Shown here: in pieces, positions 46,401 to 60,200 of the stretch
How positions within the stretch are numbered: position 1 is the first letter of the stretch
Layout: each line of letters opens with the position of its first letter
Source of the DNA: Lepturacanthus savala
Lineage: Eukaryota > Chordata > Actinopteri > Scombriformes > Trichiuridae
Assembly (NCBI GenBank): GCA_030544235.1
Contig: CM060464.1
Span: 33,623,602-33,687,601, forward strand
Reading direction: 5' to 3'
DNA: 64,000 bases
Position numbers and translations under genes: made by a program
The notes under the pieces: model-generated
What the model was told of the DNA's origin: nothing
The model's input: the letters and a program-made list of their open reading frames with translations, nothing else
The model's database searches: none

Positions 46401-49400
46401 TGTGTTTTAAAGTTTTTATTGCTCCATATGCATTCTCTCGGTCTGAAGAGCACAAAAAGACAAAATGCTATGTAGACCTAAATCAGTACAATATTTTTAG
46501 AGAAAATCTTATTTACCTTTTACTTTATGTGAAATGGTATAGTTTTGGATCAGAAATTCACCTGGAAAAGCTATTGTTTTCATGTGGTTTGTGTTTTAAA
46601 GTTTTTATTGCTCCATATGCATTCTCTCGGTCTGAAGAGCACAAAAAGACAAAAAGCTATGTAGGCCTAAATAAGTACAATATTTTTATAAACAATCTTA
46701 TTTACCTTTTACTATATGTAAAATGGTATAGTTTGGGATGAGAAATTGACCTGGAAAAGCTATTGTTTTCATGTGGTTTGTGTTTTAAATTTTTATTGCT
46801 CCATTTGCATTCTCTCGGTCTGAAGAGCACAAAAAGACAAAATGCTATGTAGGCCTAAATCAGTACAATATTTTTACAGAAAATCTCAGTTACCATTTAC
46901 TATATGTAAAATGGTATAGTTTTGGATCAGAAATTCACCTGGAAAAGCTATTGTTTTCATGTGGTTTGTGTTTTAAAGTTTTTATTGCTCCATATGCATT
47001 CTCTCGGTCTGAAGAGCACAAAAAGACAAAATGCTATGTAGACCTAAATCAGTACAATATTTTTATAGAAAATCTTATTTACCTTTTACTTTATGTGAAA
47101 TAGTATAGTTTTGGATCAGAAATTCACCTGGAAAAGCTATTGTTTTCATGTGGTTTGTGTTTTAAAGTTTTTATTGCTCCATATGCATTCTCTCGGTCTG
47201 AAGAGCACAAAATGACAAAAAGCTATGTAGGCCTAAATCAGTACAATATTTTTATAGAAAATCTTATTTACCTTTTACTTTATGTGAAATGGTATAGTTT
47301 TGGATCAGAAATTCACCTGGAAAAGCTATTGTTTTCATGTGGTTTGTGTTTTAAAGTTTTTATTGCTCCATTTGCATTCTCTCGGTCTGAAGAGCACAAA
47401 AAGACAAACTGCTATGTAGGCCTAAATCAGTACAATATTTTTTATAGAAAATCTTATTTACCTTTTACTTTATGTGAAATGGTATAGTTTTGGATCAGAA
47501 ATTCACCTGGAAAAGCTATTGTTTTCATGTGGTTTGTGTTTTAAAGTTTTTATTGCTCCATTTGCATTCTCTCCGTCTGAAGAGCACAAAAAGACAAAAT
47601 GCTATGTAGGCCTAAATCAGTACAATATTTTTACAGAAAATCTCATTTACCATTTACTATATGTGAAATGGTATAGTTTTGGATTAGAAATTCACCTGGA
47701 AAAACTATTGTTTTCATGTGGTTTGTGTTTTAAAGTTTTTATTGCTCCATATGCATTCTCTCGGTCTGAAGAGCACAAAAAGACAAAATGCTATGTAGAC
47801 CTAAATCAGTACAATATTTTTAGAGAAAATCTTATTTACCTTTTACTTTATGTGAAATGGTATAGTTTTGGATCAGAAATTCACCTGGAAAAGCTATTGT
47901 TTTCATGTGGTTTGTGTTTTAAAGTTTTTATTGCTCCATATGCATTCTCTCGGTCTGAAGAGCACAAAAAGACAAAAAGCTATGTAGGCCTAAATAAGTA
48001 CAATATTTTTATAAACAATCTTATTTACCTTTTACTATATGTAAAATGGTATAGTTTGGGATCAGAAATTCACCTGGAAAAGCTATTGTTTTCATGTGGT
48101 TTGTGTTTTAAAGTTTTTATTGCTCCATTTGCATTCTCTCGGTCTGAAGAGCACAAAAAGTCAAAATGCTATGTAGGCCCAAATCAGTACAATATTTTTA
48201 CAGAAAATCTCATTTACCATTTACTATATGTAAAATGGTATAGTTTTGGATCAGAAATTCACCTGGAAAAGCTATTGTTTTCATGTGGTTTGTGTTTTAA
48301 AGTTTTTATTGCTCCATATGCATTCTCTCGGTCTGAAGAGCACAAAAAGACAAAAAGCTATGTAGGCCTAAATCAGTACAATATTTTTATAAACAATCTT
48401 ATTTACCTTTTACTTTATGTGAAATGGTATAGTTTTGGATCAGAAATTCACCTGGAAAAGCTATTGTTTTCATGTGGTTTGTGTTTTAAAGTTTTTATTG
48501 CTCCATATGCATTCTCTCGGTCTGAAGAGCACAAAAAGACAAAAAGCTATGTAGGCCTAAATCAGTACAATATTTTTATAAACAATCTTATTTACCTTTT
48601 ACTTTATGTGAAATGGTATAGTTTTGGATCAGAAATTCACCTGGAAAAGCTATTGTTTTCATGTGGTTTGTGTTTTAAAGTTTTTATTGCTACATATGCA
48701 TTCTCTCGGTCTGAAGAGCACAAAAAGACAAAAAGCTATGTAGGCCTAAATAAGTACAATATTTTTATAAACAATCTTATTTACCTTTTACTATATGTAA
48801 AATGGTATAGTTTGGGATCAGAAATTCACCTGGAAAAGCTATTGTTTTCATGTGGTTTGTGTTTTAAAGTTTTTATTGCTCCATATGCATTCTCTCGGTC
48901 TGAAGAGCACAAAAAGACAAAATGCTATGTAGACCTAAATCAGTACAATATTTTTATAGAAAATCTTATTTACCTTTTACTTTATGTGAAATGGTATAGT
49001 TTTGGATCAGAAATTCACCTGGAAAAGCTATTGTTTTCATGTGGTTTGTGTTTTAAAGTTTTTATTGCTCCATTTGCATTCTCTCGGTCTGAAGAGCACA
49101 AAAAGACAAAATGCTATGTAGGCCTAAATCAGTACAATATTTTTACAGAAAATCTCATTTACCATTTACTATATGTGAAATGGTATAGTTTTGGATTAGA
49201 AATTCACCTGGAAAAACTATTGTTTTCATGTGGTTTGTGTTTTAAAGTTTTTATTGCTCCATATGCATTCTCTCGGTCTGAAGAGCACAAAAAGACAAAA
49301 TGCTATGTAGACCTAAATCAGTACAATATTTTTAGAGAAAATCTTATTTACCTTTTACTTTATGTGAAATGGTATAGTTTTGGATCAGAAATTCACCTGG

Positions 49401-49576
49401 AAAAGCTATTGTTTTCATGTGGTTTGTGTTTTAAAGTTTTTATTGCTCCATATGCATTCTCTCGGTCTGAAGAGCACAAAAAGACAAAAAGCTATGTAGG
49501 CCTAAATAAGTACAATATTTTTATAAACAATCTTATTTACCTTTTACTATATGTAAAATGGTATAGTTTGGGATGA
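37461..49576 (+). repeat. Nested higher-order repeats in array 2 (about 6.2 kb and 2835 bp)
   Basis: The run beginning 37461 recurs at 43693 (offset 6232, becoming 6237 after a 5-bp deletion at about 39097), with the same private changes: TTTGCCATT, TTATTCACC, GGAAACGC and CTCCGTC. Within the second copy, 44639-46741 recurs at 47474-49576 (offset 2835, exactly 15 monomers), apparently identical in the 700 codons compared. Confidence 0.85.
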
Positions 49577-51674
49577 GAAATTGACCTGGAAAAGCTATTG
49601 TTTTCATGTGGTTTGTGTTTTAAATTTTTATTGCTCCATTTGCATTCTCTCGGTCTGAAGAGCACAAAAAGACAAAATGCTATGTAGGCCTAAATCAGTA
49701 CAATATTTTTACAGAAAATCTCAGTTACCATTTACTATATGTAAAATGGTATAGTTTTGGATCAGAAATTCACCTGGAAAAGCTATTGTTTTCATGTGGT
49801 TTGTGTTTTAAAGTTTTTATTGCTCCATATGCATTCTCTCGGTCTGAAGAGCACAAAAAGACAAAATGCTATGTAGACCTAAATCAGTACAATATTTTTA
49901 TAGAAAATCTTATTTACCTTTTACTTTATGTGAAATAGTATAGTTTTGGATCAGAAATTCACCTGGAAAAGCTATTGTTTTCATGTGGTTTGTGTTTTAA
50001 AGTTTTTATTGCTCCATATGCATTCTCTCGGTCTGAAGAGCACAAAATGACAAAAAGCTATGTAGGCCTAAATCAGTACAATATTTTTATAGAAAATCTT
50101 ATTTACCTTTTACTTTATGTGAAATGGTATAGTTTTGGATCAGAAATTCACCTGGAAAAGCTATTGTTTTCATGTGGTTTGTGTTTTAAAGTTTTTATTG
50201 CTCCATTTGCATTCTCTCGGTCTGAAGAGCACAAAAAGACAAAATGCTATGTAGGCCTAAATCAGTACAATATTTTTACAGAAAACCTCATTTACCATTT
50301 ACTATATGTGAAATGGTATAGTTTTGGATCAGAAATTCACCTGGAAAAGCTATTGTTTTCATGTGGTTTGTGTTTTAAAGTTTTTATTGCTCCATATGCA
50401 TTCTCTCGGTCTGAAGAGCACAAAAAGACAAAAAGCTATGTAGGCCTAAATAAGTACAATATTTTTATAAACAATCTTATTTACCTTTTACTATATGTAA
50501 AATGGTATAGTTTGGGATCAGAAATTCACCTGGAAAAGCTATTGTTTTCATGTGGTTTGTGTTTTAAAGTTTTTATTGCTCCATATGCATTCTCTCGGTC
50601 TGAAGAGCACAAAAAGACAAAATGCTATGTAGGCCTAAATCAGTACAATATTTTTACAGAAAATCTCATTTACCATTTACTATATGTAAAATGGTATAGT
50701 TTTGGATCAGAAATTCACCTGGAAAAGCTATTGTTTTCATGTGGTTTGTGTTTTAAAGTTTTTATTGCTCCATTTGCATTCTCTCGGTCTGAAGAGCACA
50801 AAAAGACAAAATGCTATGTAGGCCTAAATCAGTACAATATTTTTACAGAAAATCTCATTTACCATTTACTATATGTGAAATGGTATAGTTTTGGATTAGA
50901 AATTCACCTGGAAAAACTATTGTTTTCATGTGGTTTGTGTTTTAAAGTTTTTATTGCTCCATATGCATTCTCTCGGTCTGAAGAGCACAAAAAGACAAAA
51001 TGCTATGTAGACCTAAATCAGTACAATATTTTTAGAGAAAATCTTATTTACCTTTTACTTTATGTGAAATGGTATAGTTTTGGATCAGAAATTCACCTGG
51101 AAAAGCTATTGTTTTCATGTGGTTTGTGTTTTAAAGTTTTTATTGCTCCATATGCATTCTCTCGGTCTGAAGAGCACAAAAAGACAAAAAGCTATGTAGG
51201 CCTAAATAAGTACAATATTTTTATAAACAATCTTATTTACCTTTTACTATATGTAAAATGGTATAGTTTGGGATGAGAAATTGACCTGGAAAAGCTATTG
51301 TTTTCATGTGGTTTGTGTTTTAAATTTTTATTGCTCCATTTGCATTCTCTCGGTCTGAAGAGCACAAAAAGACAAAATGCTATGTAGGCCTAAATCAGTA
51401 CAATATTTTTACAGAAAATCTCAGTTACCATTTACTATATGTAAAATGGTATAGTTTTGGATCAGAAATTCACCTGGAAAAGCTATTGTTTTCATGTGGT
51501 TTGTGTTTTAAAGTTTTTATTGCTCCATATGCATTCTCTCGGTCTGAAGAGCACAAAAAGACAAAATGCTATGTAGACCTAAATCAGTACAATATTTTTA
51601 TAGAAAATCTTATTTACCTTTTACTTTATGTGAAATAGTATAGTTTTGGATCAGAAATTCACCTGGAAAAGCTA
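40505..51674 (+). repeat. Recurrent stop-carrying block in array 2 (1700-bp, 9-monomer spacing)
   Basis: A block with GATGAGAAATTGACC, the TTTTAAATTTTT deletion, CTCAGTTACC, GAAATAGTATAG and ACAAAATGAC begins after 40504, 42204, 46741, 49576 and 51276. Spacings are 1700, 4537, 2835 and 1700 bp, i.e. 9, 24, 15 and 9 monomers with +1/-1 bases. Each copy has the same defects, so the defective block was amplified as a unit. Confidence 0.85.
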
Positions 51675-54289
51675 TTGTTTTCATGTGGTTTGTGTTTTAA
51701 AGTTTTTATTGCTCCATATGCATTCTCTCGGTCTGAAGAGCACAAAATGACAAAAAGCTATGTAGGCCTAAATCAGTACAATATTTTTATAGAAAATCTT
51801 ATTTACCTTTTACTTTATGTGAAATGGTATAGTTTTGGATCAGAAATTCACCTGGAAAAGCTATTGTTTTCATGTGGTTTGTGTTTTAAAGTTTTTATTG
51901 CTCCATTTGCATTCTCTCGGTCTGAAGAGCACAAAAAGACAAAATGCTATGTAGGCCTAAATCAGTACAATATTTTTACAGAAAACCTCATTTACCATTT
52001 ACTATATGTGAAATGGTATAGTTTTGGATCAGAAATTCACCTGGAAAAGCTATTGTTTTCATGTGGTTTGTGTTTTAAAGTTTTTATTGCTCCATATGCA
52101 TTCTCTCGGTCTGAAGAGCACAAAAAGACAAAATGCTATGTAGGCCTAAATCAGTACAATATTTTTACAGAAAATCTCATTTACCATTTACTATATGTGA
52201 AATGGTATAATTTTGAATTAGAAATTCACCTGGAAAAACTATTGTTTTCATGTGGTTTGTGTTTTAAAGTTTTTATTGCTCCATATGCATTCTCTCGGTC
52301 TGAAGAGCACAAAAAGACAAAATGCTATGTAGACCTAAATCAGTACAATATTTTTAGAGAAAATCTTATTTACCTTTTACTTTATGTGAAATGGTATAGT
52401 TTTGGATCAGAAATTCACCTGGAAAAGCTATTGTTTTCATGTGGTTTGTGTTTTAAAGTTTTTATTGCTCCATATGCATTCTCTCGGTCTGAAGAGCACA
52501 AAAAGACAAAAAGCTATGTAGGCCTAAATAAGTACAATATTTTTATAAACAATCTTATTTACCTTTTACTATATGTAAAATGGTATAGTTTGGGATCAGA
52601 AATTCACCTGGAAAAGCTATTGTTTTCATGTGGTTTGTGTTTTAAAGTTTTTATTGCTCCATTTGCATTCTCTCGGTCTGAAGAGCACAAAAAGACAAAA
52701 TGCTATGTAGGCCTAAATCAGTACAATATTTTTACAGAAAATCTCATTTACCATTTACTATATGTAAAATGGTATAGTTTTGGATCAGAAATTCACCTGG
52801 AAAAGCTATTGTTTTCATGTGGTTTGTGTTTTAAAGTTTTTATTGCTCCATATGCATTCTCTCGGTCTGAAGAGCACAAAAAGACAAAATGCTATGTAGA
52901 CCTAAATCAGTACAATATTTTTATAGAAAATCTTATTTACCTTTTACTTTATGTGAAATGGTATAGTTGTGGATCAGAAATTCACCTGGAAAAGCTATTG
53001 TTTTCATGTGGTTTGTGTTTAAAAGTTTTTATTGCTCCATATGCATTCTCTCGGTCTGAAGAGCACAAAAAGACAAAATGCTATGTAGACCTAAATCAGT
53101 ACAATATTTTTAGAGAAAATCTTATTTACCTTTTACTTTATGTGAAATGGTATAGTTTTGGATCAGAAATTCACCTGGAAAAGCTATTGTTTTCATGTGG
53201 TTTGTGTTTTAAAGTTTTTATTGCTCCATATGCATTCTCTCGGTCTGAAGAGCACAAAAAGACAAAATGCTATGTAGGCCTAAATCAGTACAATATTTTT
53301 ACAGAAAATCTCATTTACCATTTACTATATGTAAAATGGTATAGTTTTGGATCAGAAATTCACCTGGAAAAGCTATTGTTTTCATGTGGTTTGTGTTTTA
53401 AAGTTTTTATTGCTCCATATGCATTCTCTCGGTCTGAAGAGCACAAAAAGACAAAATGCTATGTAGACCTAAATCAGTACAATATTTTTATAGAAAATCT
53501 TATTTACCTTTTACTTTATGTGAAATGGTATAGTTGTGGATCAGAAATTCACCTGGAAAAGCTATTGTTTTCATGTGGTTTGTGTTTTAAAGTTTTTATT
53601 GCTCCATTTGCATTCTCTCGGTCTGAAGAGCACAAAAAGACAAAATGCTATGTAGGCCTAAATCAGTACAATATTTTTACAGAAAATCTCATTTACCATT
53701 TACTATATGTGAAATGGTATAGTTTTGGATTAGAAATTCACCTGGAAAAACTATTGTTTTCATGTGGTTTGTGTTTTAAAGTTTTTATTGCTCCATATGC
53801 ATTCTCTCGGTCTGAAGAGCACAAAAAGACAAAATGCTATGTAGACCTAAATCAGTACAATATTTTTAGAGAAAATCTTATTTACCTTTTACTTTATGTG
53901 AAATGGTATAGTTTTGGATCAGAAATTCACCTGGAAAAGCTATTGTTTTCATGTGGTTTGTGTTTTAAAGTTTTTATTGCTCCATATGCATTCTCTCGGT
54001 CTGAAGAGCACAAAAAGACAAAAAGCTATGTAGGCCTAAATAAGTACAATATTTTTATAAACAATCTTATTTACCTTTTACTATATGTAAAATGGTATAG
54101 TTTGGGATCAGAAATTCACCTGGAAAAGCTATTGTTTTCATGTGGTTTGTGTTTTAAAGTTTTTATTGCTCCATTTGCATTCTCTCGGTCTGAAGAGCAC
54201 AAAAAGACAAAATGCTATGTAGGCCTAAATCAGTACAATATTTTTTACAGAAAATCTCATTTACCATTTACTATATGTAAAATGGTATA

Positions 54290-57200
54290 GTTTTGGATCA
54301 GAAATTCACCTGGAAAAGCTATTGTTTTCATGTGGTTTGTGTTTTAAAGTTTTTATTGCTCCATATGCATTCTCTCGGTCTGAAGAGCACAAAAAGACAA
54401 AATGCTATGTAGACCTAAATCAGTACAATATTTTTATAGAAAATCTTATTTACCTTTTACTTTATGTGAAATGGTATAGTTTTGGATCAGAAATTCACCT
54501 GGAAAAGCTATTGTTTTCATGTGGTTTGTGTTTTAAAGTTTTTATTGCTCCATTTGCATTCTCTCGGTCTGAAGAGCACAAAAAGACAAAATGCTATGTA
54601 GGCCTAAATCAGTACAATATTTTTACAGAAAATCTCATTTACCATTTACTATATGTAAAATGGTATAGTTTTGGATCAGAAATTCACCTGGAAAAGCTAT
54701 TGTTTTCATGTGGTTTGTGTTTTAAAGTTTTTATTGCTCCATATGCATTCTCTCGGTCTGAAGAGCACAAAAAGACAAAATGCTATGTAGGCCTAAATCA
54801 GTACAATATTTTTACAGAAAATCTCATTTACCATTTACTATATGTAAAATGGTATAGTTTTGGATCAGAAATTCACCTGGAAAAGCTATTGTTTTCATGT
54901 GGTTTGTGTTTTAAAGTTTTTATTGCTCCATATGCATTCTCTCGGTCTGAAGAGCACAAAAAGACAAAATGCTATGTAGACCTAAATCAGTACAATATTT
55001 TTAGAGAAAATCTTATTTACCTTTTACTTTATGTGAAATGGTATAGTTGTGGATCAGAAATTCACCTGGAAAAGCTATTGTTTTCATGTGGTTGGTGTTT
55101 TAAAGTTTTTATTGCTCCATTTGCATTCTCTCGGTCTGAAGAGCACAAAAAGACAAAATGCTATGTAGGCCTAAATCAGTACAATATTTTTACAGAAAAT
55201 CTCATTTACCATTTACTATATGTAAAATGGTATAGTTTTGGATCAGAAATTCACCTGGAAAAGCTATTGTTTTCATGTGGTTTGTGTTTTAAAGTTTTTA
55301 TTGCTCCATATGCATTCTCTCGGTCTGAAGAGCACAAAAAGACAAAATGCTATGTAGACCTAAATCAGTACAATATTTTTATAGAAAATCTTATTTACCT
55401 TTTACTTTATGTGAAATGGTATAGTTTGGGATCAGAAATTCACCTGGAAAAGCTATTGTTTTCATGTGGTTTGTGTTTTAAAGTTTTTATTGCTCCATAT
55501 GCATTCTCTCGGTCTGAAGAGCACAAAAAGACAAAAAGCTATGTAGGCCTAAATAAGTACAATATTTTTATAAACAATCTTATTTACCTTTTACTATATG
55601 TAAAATGGTATAGTTTGGGATCAGAAATTCACCTGGAAAAGCTATTGTTTTCATGTGGTTTGTGTTTTAAAGTTTTTATTGCTCCATTTGCATTCTCTCG
55701 GTCTGAAGAGCACAAAAAGACAAAATGCTATGTAGGCCTAAATCAGTACAATATTTTTACAGAAAATCTCATTTACCATTTACTATATGTAAAATGGTAT
55801 AGTTTTGGATCAGAAATTCACCTGGAAAAGCTATTGTTTTCATGTGGTTTGTGTTTTAAAGTTTTTATTGCTCCATATGCATTCTCTCGGTCTGAAGAGC
55901 ACAAAAAGACAAAATGCTATGTAGACCTAAATCAGTACAATATTTTTATAGAAAATCTTATTTACCTTTTACTTTATGTGAAATGGTATAGTTGTGGATC
56001 AGAAATTCACCTGGAAAAGCTATTGTTTTCATGTGGTTTGTGTTTAAAAGTTTTTATTGCTCCATATGCATTCTCTCGGTCTGAAGAGCACAAAAAGACA
56101 AAATGCTATGTAGACCTAAATCAGTACAATATTTTTAGAGAAAATCTTATTTACCTTTTACTTTATGTGAAATGGTATAGTTTTGGATCAGAAATTCACC
56201 TGGAAAAGCTATTGTTTTCATGTGGTTTGTGTTTTAAAGTTTTTATTGCTCCATATGCATTCTCTCGGTCTGAAGAGCACAAAAAGACAAAATGCTATGT
56301 AGGCCTAAATCAGTACAATATTTTTACAGAAAATCTCATTTACCATTTACTATATGTAAAATGGTATAGTTTTGGATCAGAAATTCACCTGGAAAAGCTA
56401 TTGTTTTCATGTGGTTTGTGTTTTAAAGTTTTTATTGCTCCATATGCATTCTCTCGGTCTGAAGAGCACAAAAAGACAAAATGCTATGTAGACCTAAATC
56501 AGTACAATATTTTTATAGAAAATCTTATTTACCTTTTACTTTATGTGAAATGGTATAGTTGTGGATCAGAAATTCACCTGGAAAAGCTATTGTTTTCATG
56601 TGGTTTGTGTTTTAAAGTTTTTATTGCTCCATTTGCATTCTCTCGGTCTGAAGAGCACAAAAAGACAAAATGCTATGTAGGCCTAAATCAGTACAATATT
56701 TTTACAGAAAATCTCATTTACCATTTACTATATGTGAAATGGTATAGTTTTGGATTAGAAATTCACCTGGAAAAACTATTGTTTTCATGTGGTTTGTGTT
56801 TTAAAGTTTTTATTGCTCCATATGCATTCTCTCGGTCTGAAGAGCACAAAAAGACAAAATGCTATGTAGACCTAAATCAGTACAATATTTTTAGAGAAAA
56901 TCTTATTTACCTTTTACTTTATGTGAAATGGTATAGTTTTGGATCAGAAATTCACCTGGAAAAGCTATTGTTTTCATGTGGTTTGTGTTTTAAAGTTTTT
57001 ATTGCTCCATATGCATTCTCTCGGTCTGAAGAGCACAAAAAGACAAAAAGCTATGTAGGCCTAAATAAGTACAATATTTTTATAAACAATCTTATTTCCC
57101 TTTTACTATATGTAAAATGGTATAGTTTGGGATCAGAAATTCACCTGGAAAAGCTATTGTTTTCATGTGGTTTGTGTTTTAAAGTTTTTATTGCTCCATT

Positions 57201-60200
57201 TGCATTCTCTCGGTCTGAAGAGCACAAAAAGACAAAATGCTATGTAGGCCTAAATCAGTACAATATTTTTTACAGAAAATCTCATTTACCATTTACTATA
57301 TGTAAAATGGTATAGTTTTGGATCAGAAATTCACCTGGAAAAGCTATTGTTTTCATGTGGTTTGTGTTTTAAAGTTTTTATTGCTCCATATGCATTCTCT
57401 CGGTCTGAAGAGCACAAAAAGACAAAATGCTATGTAGACCTAAATCAGTACAATATTTTTATAGAAAATCTTATTTACCTTTTACTTTATGTGAAATGGT
57501 ATAGTTTTGGATCAGAAATTCACCTGGAAAAGCTATTGTTTTCATGTGGTTTGTGTTTTAAAGTTTTTATTGCTCCATTTGCATTCTCTCGGTCTGAAGA
57601 GCACAAAAAGACAAAATGCTATGTAGGCCTAAATCAGTACAATATTTTTACAGAAAATCTCATTTACCATTTACTATATGTAAAATGGTATAGTTTTGGA
57701 TCAGAAATTCACCTGGAAAAGCTATTGTTTTCATGTGGTTTGTGTTTTAAAGTTTTTATTGCTCCATATGCATTCTCTCGGTCTGAAGAGCACAAAAAGA
57801 CAAAATGCTATGTAGGCCTAAATCAGTACAATATTTTTACAGAAAATCTCATTTACCATTTACTATATGTAAAATGGTATAGTTTTGGATCAGAAATTCA
57901 CCTGGAAAAGCTATTGTTTTCATGTGGTTTGTGTTTTAAAGTTTTTATTGCTCCATATGCATTCTCTCGGTCTGAAGAGCACAAAAAGACAAAATGCTAT
58001 GTAGACCTAAATCAGTACAATATTTTTAGAGAAAATCTTATTTACCTTTTACTTTATGTGAAATGGTATAGTTGTGGATCAGAAATTCACCTGGAAAAGC
58101 TATTGTTTTCATGTGGTTGGTGTTTTAAAGTTTTTATTGCTCCATTTGCATTCTCTCGGTCTGAAGAGCACAAAAAGACAAAATGCTATGTAGGCCTAAA
58201 TCAGTACAATATTTTTACAGAAAATCTCATTTACCATTTACTATATGTAAAATGGTATAGTTTTGGATCAGAAATTCACCTGGAAAAGCTATTGTTTTCA
58301 TGTGGTTTGTGTTTTAAAGTTTTTATTGCTCCATATGCATTCTCTCGGTCTGAAGAGCACAAAAAGACAAAATGCTATGTAGACCTAAATCAGTACAATA
58401 TTTTTATAGAAAATCTTATTTACCTTTTACTTTATGTGAAATGGTATAGTTTGGGATCAGAAATTCACCTGGAAAAGCTATTGTTTTCATGTGGTTTGTG
58501 TTTTAAAGTTTTTATTGCTCCATATGCATTCTCTCGGTCTGAAGAGCACAAAAAGACAAAATGCTATGTAGACCTAAATCAGTACAATATTTTTATAGAA
58601 AATCTTATTTACCTTTTACTTTATGTGAAATGGTATAGTTTTGGATCAGAAATTCACCTGGAAAAGCTATTGTTTTCATGTGGTTTGTGTTTTAAAGTTT
58701 TTATTGCTCCATTTGCATTCTCTCGGTCTGAAGAGCACAAAAAGACAAAATGCTATGTAGGCCTAAATCAGTACAATATTTTTACAGAAAATCTCATTTA
58801 CCATTTACTATATGTAAAATGGTATAGTTTTGGATCAGAAATTCACCTGGAAAAGCTATTGTTTTCATGTGGTTTGTGTTTTAAAGTTTTTATTGCTCTA
58901 TATGCATTCTCTCGGTCTGAAGAGCACAAAAAGACAAAATGCTATGTAGGCCTAAATCAGTACAATATTTTTACAGAAAATCTCATTTACCATTTACTAT
59001 ATGTAAAATGGTATAGTTTTGGATCAGAAATTCACCTGGAAAAGCTATTGTTTTCATGTGGTTTGTGTTTTAAAGTTTTTATTGCTCCATATGCATTCTC
59101 TCGGTCTGAAGAGCACAAAAAGACAAAATGCTATGTAGACCTAAATCAGTACAATATTTTTAGAGAAAATCTTATTTACCTTTTACTTTATGTGAAATGG
59201 TATAGTTGTGGATCAGAAATTCACCTGGAAAAGCTATTGTTTTCATGTGGTTGGTGTTTTAAAGTTTTTATTGCTCCATTTGCATTCTCTCGGTCTGAAG
59301 AGCACAAAAAGACAAAATGCTATGTAGGCCTAAATCAGTACAATATTTTTACAGAAAATCTCATTTACCATTTACTATATGTAAAATGGTATAGTTTTGG
59401 ATCAGAAATTCACCTGGAAAAGCTATTGTTTTCATGTGGTTTGTGTTTTAAAGTTTTTATTGCTCCATATGCATTCTCTCGGTCTGAAGAGCACAAAAAG
59501 ACAAAATGCTATGTAGACCTAAATCAGTACAATATTTTTATAGAAAATCTTATTTACCTTTTACTTTATGTGAAATGGTATAGTTTGGGATCAGAAATTC
59601 ACCTGGAAAAGCTATTGTTTTCATGTGGTTTGTGTTTTAAAGTTTTTATTGCTCCATTTGCATTCTCTCGGTCTGAAGAGCACAAAAAGACAAAATGCTA
59701 TGTAGGCCTAAATCAGTACAATATTTTTACAGAAAATCTCATTTACCATTTACTATATGTAAAATGGTATAGTTTTGGATCAGAAATTCACCTGGAAAAG
59801 CTATTGTTTTCATGTGGTTTGTGTTTTAAAGTTTTTATTGCTCCATTTGCATTCTCTCGGTCTGAAGAGCACAAAAAGACAAAATGCTATGTAGACCTAA
59901 ATCAGTACAATATTTTTACAGAAAATCTTATTTACCTTTTACTTTATGTGAAATGGTATAGTTTTGGATCAGAAATTCACCTGGAAAAGCTATTGTTTTC
60001 ATGTGGTTTGTGTTTTAAAGTTTTTATTGCTCCATATGCATTCTCTCGGTCTGAAGAGCACAAAAAGACAAAAAGCTATGTAGGCCTAAATAAGTACAAT
60101 ATTTTTATAAACAATCATATTTACCTTTTACTATATGTAAAATGGTATAGTTTGGGATCAGAAATTCACCTGGAAAAGCTATTGTTTTCATGTGGTTTGT

